Shown here piece after piece: positions 49,905 to 58,400 of a stretch of 64,000 bases of DNA (position 1 is its first letter; every line of letters begins with the position of its first letter). The notes under the pieces were generated by a model, which had not been told where the DNA came from, ran no database searches, and worked only from the letters and a program-made list of their open reading frames with translations. This stretch comes from Odobenus rosmarus divergens (Eukaryota > Chordata > Mammalia > Carnivora > Odobenidae). Made by a program: the position numbers and the translations under genes. The stretch spans positions 1,641,019 through 1,705,018 of the forward strand of contig NW_004450479.1 in NCBI RefSeq assembly GCF_000321225.1. The letters run 5' to 3'.

Positions 49905-50637
49905 CATGTTGATGACTTTTTCCCACTCTTGGTTAGTCTGATTAGAAGTTAATAATTTTTTCAAAGAACTAAAACTTGGTATTATTTTTTCTACTGTTTT
50001 TATGTTTTGTATTTCATTGCTGTTTGCTCTTTATTATTTCTTTCCTACTGTTTTGGGTTCATTTTTTCTTTTTTCTAGTTTCTTTAAGGTGGAAGCTTAG
50101 ATGATTGATTTGAGACCTTTATTATTTTTCTAACATTAAAAAATTTAATGCTGTAAGTTTTTCTCCAGACACTGCTTTGATTGCATACCATGAATTTTGA
50201 TAGTTTTATTATTTTTTTTAAAGATTTTTATTTATTTATTTTAGACATAGAACAAGGGGAGGAGCAGAGGAAGAGGGACAAACAGATTCTGTGCTCAGTC
50301 CCACGACCCTAAGATCATGACCTGAGCCGAAATCCAGAGTTGGACAATTAATGGACTGAGCCACCCAGGTGCCCCTGATAATAGTTTTATTTTTATCTAG
50401 TTCAGAATACTTTCTAATTTCCCTTGAGATGTCCTTTTGTCTAATGGGTTATTAAATGTGTTTTTTTCCCCCTGTTATTAGGCTTTTAATTCTGATATAG
50501 TCAGAACGTTTTCTATAACTTCAGTTCTATTGTTCAAGATTTGAAACTTCTGTTGAAGTTTAATGGCCCAGAATATATAGTTTATCTTGGGGAATGTTCC
50601 ATGTGCACGTGGTCTAGAGAACTCCAAACCGGTATCC
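49905..50637 (-). mobile_element. L1 ORF2 fragment, antisense arm
   Basis: In reverse complement, segments correspond to the endonuclease-to-RT linker part of L1 ORF2 (for example the region like QNLWDAxKA near 50,190). It ends with GGAATGTTCCATGTGCACGT. A SINE interrupts it at 50,211-50,375. Mutated, with no intact frame. Confidence 0.75.
50211..50375 (-). mobile_element. CAN-SINE inserted in L1
   Basis: AAAGATTTTTATTTATTTAT left end, GACTGAGCCACCCAGGTGCC right end. Flanking repeats GATAGTTTTATT (50,199-50,210) and a similar copy after 50,376. Confidence 0.9.
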
Positions 50638-51378
50638 TTCATGAACATAAGTTTTGGGGTTTTTTTATCCTCAACAAAATATTAGCAAAATGAATCCAAC
50701 AATATATAAAAAGGTTACTACATCACGATAAGTGGAGTTTATCCCAGGGATGTAAGGGTGGTTCGACCTCTGAGTGTCAGTATAATTCACCAAATTAACA
50801 CATTTATGAAGAAAAATCACATTTTATGCAGAAAATGCAAGAGACAAAATTCCAACATTTCATTCATGAAAAATACTCTTTGCAAATGAGAAATACAACA
50901 ATTTCTTTCACCTGGTCCCAGAGCTAGCGTCATACTTAATGGTGTAGGACTGAATGCTTTCCCCCCCAAGGTTGGGAACAAGGTAGTTCTATCCATTCTG
51001 ACCACTTCTGTTCAGCATTGTACTGGAAGCCCTGGCCAGTTCAATGAAACAGGAGGAAAGGGGGGCAAATACATTGGAAGGGAAACTTATTCACAGACAT
51101 TACTGTCTATGTAGAAACTCCCACAGAATCGACAAAAATTCCCAAGACTGATTAGTGGGTTTAGCAAGGGCACGGGCTATGGGGTAAATCCTACTACCAA
51201 CTGTATTTTTGCATACTAGCAATAACACCATATGCTGAAAAATAGAGGAGACTGATGGAAGAAGTCAGTGAAGGCCTAAATGGAGAGTTATACCATGCTC
51301 ATGGATTGGAAAACTTCATATTCTTAAGACGTCAGTTCTCCCCAAATCCATCTACAGATTTAACATAATCCTCATCAA

Positions 51379-51541
51379 GGGACGCTGGGTGGCTCAGTTG
51401 GTTAAGTGTCTGCCTTTAGCTCAGGTCATGATCCCAGGGTCCTGGGATCGAGTCCCGCATCAGCTCCCTGCTCAGCTGGAGGCCTGTCTCTCCCTCTGCT
51501 TGTGCATGTGCTCTCTCTCTGACAAGATCTTTAAAAAAAAC
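51379..51541 (+). mobile_element. CAN-SINE inserted in L1
   Basis: TGGGTGGCTCAGTTGGTTAA head, short CT body, A-rich tail. Exact target-site duplication CATAATCCTCATCAA at 51,364-51,378 and 51,542-51,556. Confidence 0.95.
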
Positions 51542-51876
51542 CATAATCCTCATCAAAATTCCAGCTGGGTTTATTTGTAGATGGTGACAAGCTGATAACT
51601 AAAATTTATAGGAAAAGTTAAAATAAATTGAATAGGCAAGGTAATTTTGAGAAAGAAGAACAAAAAGACTCCCACTACCTGATTTGAAGATTGACTGCCA
51701 GCAGCACTAATGGAGGGTGGTGGTGGTGAAAGTTCCGACACAGATCAATGAGCCAGTGTAGACAGTTCAGAGACAGACCCATGCAAATATGGTCAATTGA
51801 TTTTCCACAGAGGTGTGGAGGTACTTCAGTGGAGAGAGGATAACCTAACAGATGGTACTGGGATAATTTGACATCC

Positions 51877-51913
<37 letters not shown>
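51877..51913. repeat. (CA)n microsatellite left of the gap
   Basis: CA run inside the L1, immediately left of the N gap. A matching run restarts at 52,068 on the other side. Confidence 0.9.
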
Positions 51914-51916
<3 letters not shown>

Positions 51917-51932
51917 TCCTATACTTCACACT

Positions 51933-52067
51933 NNNNNNNNNNNNNNNNNNNNNNNNNNNNNNNNNNNNNNNNNNNNNNNNNNNNNNNNNNNNNNNNNNNN
52001 NNNNNNNNNNNNNNNNNNNNNNNNNNNNNNNNNNNNNNNNNNNNNNNNNNNNNNNNNNNNNNNNNNN
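51933..52067. other. Assembly gap (135 N) with duplicated flanks
   Basis: 135 undefined bases. The sequence (CA)n followed by CTTGTCCTATACTTCACACT occurs on both sides (51,877-51,932 and 52,068-52,110). Only the right copy continues into TTTACACAAAATCTC. Confidence 0.95.
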
Positions 52068-52369
52068 ACACACACACACACACACACACACTTGTCCTAT
52101 ACTTCACACTTTACACAAAATCTCAGTTGAACCATAGACCTAGATATGAAACCACCGCACGGTCTTGACAGACGAAGGGCAGTGGGCCTCGGGTGCAGGG
52201 TCGGTGACCGGGTCCTGGGGCAGGGCTGCCTGAGAGCGTGCCTCTGGGACGTGCAGGTGCCAGCTCTAAATGGAGGTTTGTCGGGAGAGGGTGTGCAGCA
52301 GGACCCACGTGTTCAGTTGTGCCTCAGCCAGGAGGGAGCCTGGAATCCCGTGGGCGAGTGGGGATCGTG

Positions 52370-52575
52370 TGGTAGCCCGGGGAGCGCGTGGGCGACCGGG
52401 GACGTCATGGGAGCCTGGGGGACGGTGTGGGTGACCAGAGATTGTGGGCGAGCGGGGGCTGCGTGGGAGCCCGGAGACGGCTTGGGAACCCGGGACCTCG
52501 TGGGAGTCCGGCGACGGTGTGGGTGACCAGAGACTGGGCGCCCGGGACCGCCTGGGTGTCGGGGCAGGCGGCTGG
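52370..52575. repeat. Degenerate GC-rich tandem repeat
   Basis: Repeated variants of GACGGTGTGGGTGACCAGAG and GTGGGAGCCCGGAGACGG occur over about 200 bases just upstream of the CEP131 promoter. Unit boundaries are irregular. Confidence 0.65.
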
Positions 52576-52579
52576 GTCC

Positions 52580-53250
52580 CAGGGAACGATGCCGCCCCCC
52601 GCCGCCCCCGCCGCCCCCGCCCTGTCCTCCCTGAGGCTCCGCCCAGGTCCCGCCCTGCACTAGCCGAGGCCCCGCCCTCTCCGGCTGGTCCAATCGACGG
52701 CCCGCTGCCCCTGGTGGGGTGGAGGGGCTCCGCTCTCCGCGGCTCCTCCCACGCCTGAACGTCCCGAAGGACAGCCAGGCGCCCAATGAGCTCTCCGGAC
52801 GGCCGGAGCGGCCAAGCAGACGGCCAATCCGGAGGCGGCGCGGGCAGGAAAGGCGGGCCCCCGTGACGGACAGGGGAGGAGGTGCCCGGCTGGTTGCTGG
52901 TTGCTAGCTGCCGCCGCTCGCCCTGCGGCCCGACCGCTTCATTGTCACCTGGGCCTCGGAGCCGGCGCCAGGGCCGCGGCGCAAGGTTGCCCGCCCAAAG
53001 CCTGAGCCCCGGGCGTTCCACCTGGGAGGGCCGCGCACATTCCCCCGCCGGCCGGCCCCGCAGGCTTCGCGCCCCAGGCCCGGCTCGCGCAGGTGAGGGG
53101 GGGTCCCCGCGCAGGTGAGGGGGGCTCGCGCGGATGCGGGTGTGCGGGGCCCGCGCAGGTGAAGGCTTTCCCCCCGTCTTCTCCCCCGTACGGGGGCGGG
53201 CGGGGGGCCTGCGCGAGGGAGTGGAGTCCAGTCGGCGGTCTCGGGTCCCA
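52580..53250 (+). promoter_or_regulatory. CEP131 CpG-island promoter and probable untranslated exon 1
   Basis: This stretch is very GC- and CpG-rich. CCAAT boxes lie at 52,690, 52,783 and 52,824, with a TGACG element near 52,863. A direct repeat of GTTGCT lies at 52,893 and 52,900. A probable non-coding first exon would end at the donor after 53,092 (CGCAG|GTGAGG). The start site itself cannot be placed from sequence. The coding part begins about 2.2 kb downstream, consistent with an untranslated first exon. Confidence 0.75.
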
Positions 53251-53470
53251 CCACCTTGAGCCAAGTCCTTTGGGGGTCTGGGAGCTGCTCGGTGAAGAAG
53301 CGGCCGGGGGTCCTGCATCAGCCCATGTTGAGGAGTCTGGGCAGAGGCTCGGGTGCTGGGACAGACATCTTTGTGTGCAAGGCGAGGTCTGGCCTGGAGG
53401 TTTCCAGGGAGAGGCTGTGTTTACCATCCCAGAGCCCCGCGCGCTGATGCTGCCCGAGCGGCTCAGCCGG

Positions 53471-53530
53471 CCAGCCTGGGTCCGGCCAGCCTGGGTCCGG
53501 CCAGCCTGGGTCCGGCCAGCCTGGGTCCGG
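53471..53530. repeat. 15-base minisatellite, four copies
   Basis: Four perfect copies of CCAGCCTGGGTCCGG in CEP131 intron 1, with a decayed fifth copy. Confidence 0.95.
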
Positions 53531-53809
53531 CTGGGTGTGGCCAGTGCCCTGGGGAGAGGAAGGGGTTAAAATCAACCGCACAACCGGAAATGCATGAGTG
53601 AATGGCAGGGACAGTTCTGTGCTCCACTCTAGAGAACAGAGGCACTGGCCCCTGGCCAGGGGGCCCCCACTATGTGCACGTGGAGGAGACTGGAGCACTG
53701 AACCTGGGGTGGTAATGGTGTGTGCCTGCTGGCCCACCAGAGTCCTCCGTGGCAGGGAGGGCTGTGTTCCTTCCTCCATGGTCATTTTTGGTGCTGCCGG
53801 TTCATGCAC

Positions 53810-54620
53810 TCCTCTACTCCTGTTTTTTGAGTGCCTGCCACGTGCCAGGGGCCAGGGCTAGTGGCCCCCGTTCTCGTGGTGCTGATGTTCTTACGAGGAG
53901 TGAGACAACGGCAGACCGACCTGTGTGGCCAGGTGAAGGAAAACAGAGCAGGAGGAGGGAGCAAAGTGACGGGGACCAGTGGCTCTGTGAGTGAAGGGGG
54001 AGCCCGGGGACGTCCCAGGGGAAGAGGTCCCAGGCAGAGGGGCCGCAGGTGCATGGGCTTGCGATGGAAACAGACTGGCCCAGTTTGAGGAGCAGCAGGA
54101 TGGCTGGTTTGGCTGAAGCAGAGCGAGGGGCAATGGGGGGCAGTGAGGAGGTCACAGAGAGAGCAGAGTCAGATCTGAGGGGTGTTGGGTGTTTAGACTT
54201 TATTCTCTGTGCTGGGGGGCCCTCGGAAGGTTTTGGGCAGGGATGCGGTGTGATCTGAGACCTGGTGGAGAAAGATCAGCTCCGGCTGCCACGTGGGGAG
54301 GGGCTGCAGGAGGGACTGTGTGCTTGTCCAGGTTCTAGGAGAGGCTGTGGAGGGAAGGGGTGCGTGGGGAGAGGGTACCAGCAGCAGGTGTGGTGGGGAA
54401 GGGAAGATGTCAGCATGAGATCTAGGTGCTTGGTCTGAGCCAGTTACAAATGGTCTGGGTTACATGATTCCTGGGGAGGGGGGCAGCTAGAGGCAGACGT
54501 CAGGGTTCTCCTTTGGTGTTTTTGGGGCTGAGGCGCCAGATGCACAGCTGGTCCTGAGTCGGGAATTAGGGAACAGAAGGGGGCCAGGAACCGTCAGCTT
54601 CTGTTTGAATCCTGGAGGCC
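53810..54620 (-). mobile_element. L2 LINE, antisense
   Basis: TGAGTGCCTGCCACGTGCCA, then CCAGGCAGAGGGGC, TTTAGACTTTATTCTCTGTG and GGAAGGTTTTGGGCAGGGAT, follow the antisense L2 consensus in order. Ancient and truncated. Confidence 0.7.
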
Positions 54621-54944
54621 AGATGTGGGCCCCCAGGTGAGAGGCTGGGTGGAGGGGAGGCCAGGGCTGAGCTTGGGGACTCTCTGACCTGAGAGGTTGG
54701 GAAGAGGAAGGGGTAGCCAGGGAGACGGAAGGGTGGCTGGTGCTGGTGGGGGGGGGCTAGAAGTGAGGAGCAGATGCCACAGTCGGGGCGCTCTGGGGGG
54801 GCTCTGGGGAAGCGCAGGGGTTCCATGGCCAGACCGCGGACCAGAGTTGGGGACCCTGGGTCGGGCAGCATGAATCAGACCACGTCCCAGTTAGAGTGTC
54901 TGCCATGGAGCCTCCTGCAGGCCAGCCTCACAGCAGCTGCCTTG

Positions 54945-55025
54945 TCCGAACCTCCGGACAACCCCAGGAACAGGCACTTTGTGACAGCTGTCTTACAGAT
55001 GAAGGAAGAGTGCTCAGAGGGGTGG
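54945..55025 (-). mobile_element. MIR fragment
   Basis: GTCTTACAGATGAAGGAAGA, then GTGCTCAGAGGGG, resembles the reverse complement of the MIR core. Confidence 0.55.
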
Positions 55026-55259
55026 AAAGCCTCTCCCGGGGCGGGGGGGTTCAGTGCTGCCCCGGGCCACCCTCGGGCAGGGTCCCTCTGGAGAGCCGTC
55101 ACTTCGGCCCCAGGTCCTGCTCTGACAAAGGGACCCCCGCCCACCCAGCGAGGAGGTGGCTGGGTGGCAGGAGGCTCCCTGACCTGGCGGGAGGTGGTGT
55201 GTGAGGTGGCCTGGCTCCTCAGAGGATGTCCCAGCGCATTTCTTGCCTGCTCAGCCTCC

Positions 55260-55445
55260 ATGAAGGGCTCCCGGGCCACCAGCGGTCCCTCCGGCGCCCC
55301 CGAGGGCAGCTCAGAAGGGGTGGACCTGAGCCTGACCGGCCTCCCTCCACCTGTGACCTGGCGCCCCAACAGTGCCTCCACCGCCAAGCCCATCGCTCGC
55401 TCCTTCTCCGTGGTCACGGGCAGTGAGCCGAGGAGGAAGGTGCTG
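55260..55445 (+). CDS. CEP131: CEP131 first coding exon
   Basis: This exon has 62 codons from ATG to a GTGAGT donor, including GVDLSLTGLPPPV and SFSVVTGSEPRRKVL, both clear in human. The likely acceptor is CCTGCTCAG, ending at 55,254, six bases upstream of the ATG. The N-terminus is three residues longer than human. Confidence 0.93.
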
Positions 55446-58400
55446 GTGAGTGCTGGGGCCGGGGGTGTGTGGGTGTCCCTGCGCTGCCCCCACCTCCTGA
55501 AGAGTCTCCCCACCCTTCCGCAGGCATTCCACATGTCTGTTGTCCTGTCCTTGCCTGTGGCCGCCCCAGGCTCAGGAGGGACTCCCGCTTGTAGACCAGA
55601 GACCTAACTCACAAAGAGGTCAAGGCCAGGGTCGGTCAAGGGTCGGCCCAGCCTGAGGCAGAGCCTAAATCCTGCTGGCACCAATCTCTTGGTCCCTCTT
55701 GCTCCACCAACATTGGATTTATTTGCGTCGTCGAGGAGAGGGCCACCTTTGGGGGAGGAGATGAGCTCCCAGCGGCCTTGAAGAAAGCCTGGTGGGCAGG
55801 CCGGCAGCAGGTTCTTGGCCGGAGTGGGGTGGCCATGCTCCTTGGGTAGCGGATGACCATGAGGACCAGGCCCAGCAGCCATTGCCGAAACTCCCGGGCC
55901 AAGCCCCACACACTTCCTCCTGGACCCTCACCAGCCAGGGACGAAGCCACGTTGTTCGAGGAAGACGAGGCTTTGAGAGGCCGAGGACTTGGGCCAGCTC
56001 AGCGGGCCCTGCCCAGGACCCCACACTACTGTTGTCCACAAGAACCAGGAGACCCCTCTCCTCTCTAAATCCGTTTTCCGAGGCCTGGCGTGGCACGGCG
56101 TAAACTGGTGAGTGTCTGAAGCCTTCGCCATGGGGTTTCTTGTTTCTTCCTTTTACAGGAGGGGCCTGGAGGTTCCCGAACCATTAACAACCTTCGTAGA
56201 TCTAACAGCACCACGCAGGTCCACCAGCCGCCAACCAGCCAGGCCTGGACTGGCCCCTTCAGGTAGCCCCCAGCGCGCTCCTTTCCTGCCTCTGTCAGTC
56301 CCCCTTCCAGCCTCATCAGGTAGGGCCCAGGCTGGGCACTGGGGCCTGATGTGACCTGCACTCAGGCCAGCCCTGTGGGGGGCAGGGGGGCAGGCAGGCG
56401 GGACGCGTCTTACCCCTTTGTGTCTGCGAGTAGAGATGCGGAGCCCCAGGCCGGCATCCCCCTGCCTGCTTCTCTTCCTCTGTCCCTGCTGCGCCCTTCA
56501 TGTGGGTGTAGGGGTGGCTGTGGCTCGGGTGGGAGCCCCTCCTTCAGGCGTGGTTGTCAGATTATAGCTAAGCAATGATGCGCCAAGCCCCGGGCTTGGG
56601 GACAGGATTCTGCTGTGCTGACCTGGCTCCTCCCATCCCCTCGGAAGACCCGCCCGTCTGCACTCCTGGAGCGGGCCTCCCTGGGCTGACTGTCCCTGCC
56701 TGCCATCCCCTCTCCCGACACAGGCCGGCTGGGCGCCCCCACTTCCTGACCCTCTTCGAGGGCAGCTCTGCTGGGACAAAGAGGCTGGCTGGTCTGAGCA
56801 AGGCTCCCAGCGAGAAGGGAGCCACATGGAACGTCCTGGTAAGGGCCAGTGGCTGAGTCTAAGTGTCCCTCTGAGAGGGACGCCTGGTTCCTTCCTTGTT
56901 CTGGCTGCACCTGTGGGCGGGGCCGGCGGTGGGGAGGGGGTCAGTATTAGCCGGCTTTGATCCAGCGTGACAGGTGGAGGAGGGGCACAGAAACTCCCAG
57001 CCCCCTGGGCCATCCTGTCTGTGGGTGAGGCTGTGGAGGACATGCCAGGGGCTTGGGGTCAGTGGCCTGTGCAGCATGTCATGGTCTGAGGTGGCTACCG
57101 TGTCACCGACAGGATGACCAGCCCAGGGCTTTCACTTTGCCACCCGACTTCCAGAGTCCTAGCACCGTCGACGCACCGGTGGGCCCACGGAAGAGGGAGT
57201 GCACCATTCCTCTGGCCCCCAACTTCACTGCCAACAACAGGTGGGACCTGCTGTAGGCGTTCTGCGTGGCCCCAGCCACCTGAAGCCCCTGGAGGAGGGC
57301 GCCGTTTGTCTTATTCGTGGCAGGACCTGCGTGCTCTGGAATGAACGAATGAATGAGGCAATGAGTGGCTGGCTTTCTCCACCCAAGGGCCCAGGGAAGG
57401 AGGCTGCAGGGTGGCATCTTGCATCCTAGGCAGGGGCTCTTCTGGCCTGGGGAGGGAGCTCAGACGGGGTACACCCCCACCCGCCCTCTCCTCTGCGGGG
57501 CAGCTTGCCTCCAGACGGCCCGAGACGCCCGGCTTTGCTCCCGAAGAGGTCAGGCCTGGGAGGGTCATGTGGGGCCACGGGCCACTGTATAAGGCTCGGC
57601 CTCCACATCTCAGGAGGGGAGAGCCTGTTTCCTGGGGCCATTCCTGCTCGCTGCGTGCCAACAGCGGGTCCGCGTGCAGGCCCTGGTGGTCCCTGGTCAA
57701 CCGTGCCACCCACAGCGGGACAGAACCAGGCACGTGCAGAGCGATGGCCAACATGGTGGGGTCTGCAGAGGGCCGGGCAGGCTGCGGCCTCGGCCGATGG
57801 GGCTGCTGGCCAGGAATCGTCGGGATGGGTGGGTGGCCTGGAGAAGCCATGGAGGAAAGCAGGCTCGGCGTGGCTGCCCTGGGCTGTCAGGGGAGCTGGT
57901 TCCCCTCGCCGTGGGCAGAGGGACAAGGAGATACATTTGCTTCAGCGCAAGAACTTCCCAACGCGACAGCCATTTATCAAAGGAACGGTCTTTGAGAGAG
58001 GTTCTCCGGGACCGTTTCCCAGAGTCGGTGCAGTAAGAATTCTTGGTTTGACTCAAGAATTTAAGTGAAAATTTAATTGTAATTTCTATCAGTGATGCAC
58101 GTACACAACTAAAACATGGAGCTGGACCACAACTTAAGATGAAAACTAGCATACCCGCTGCCCTTCCCTCCCCACCCCGAGTCCTGCTCCCCAGGGGCAT
58201 GTGCTGTCGGGCTATTTCTGGTGTTTTCTAGGAGGCGTTTATCAAAGCTGCACCATTGTTGCTCATCGCTGATTGTCTTCTGCGTGGAGGGCGGGGTTTG
58301 CTCTCCTGTGGCCCGCGCTGCATGCGAGCACATATTCCCTCTACCCACCACCCCGGGAGGGCCGCACCAGTGGATGTGCCTCAGTCTCTGTGGTTGCGTT

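Larger units (their letters stand above)
50638..52152 (+). mobile_element. L1 ORF2 fragment, sense arm (reverse-transcriptase region)
   Basis: Plus-strand sequence follows L1 ORF2 from CCTCAACAAAATATTAGCAA through GGTGTAGGACTGAATGCTTT and TTCAGCATTGTACTGGAAGC to the region near TATGGTCAATTGATTTTCCA. It resumes beyond the N gap to about 52,152. Many stops and indels, so it is dead. A SINE and a CA repeat lie within it. Confidence 0.8.
53093..55254 (+). other. CEP131 intron 1
   Basis: Starts with three donor-like CGCAGGTGA motifs. It holds a 15-base minisatellite (53,471-53,530), an L2 stretch (53,810-54,620) and a MIR piece near 55,000. No coding exon was recognised before the ATG at 55,260. 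Confidence 0.7.

Noticed and set aside
50638..52152. Reverse-transcriptase-like sequence as a functional gene
   Set aside because: It is an L1 ORF2 remnant broken by stops, indels, a SINE and a microsatellite.
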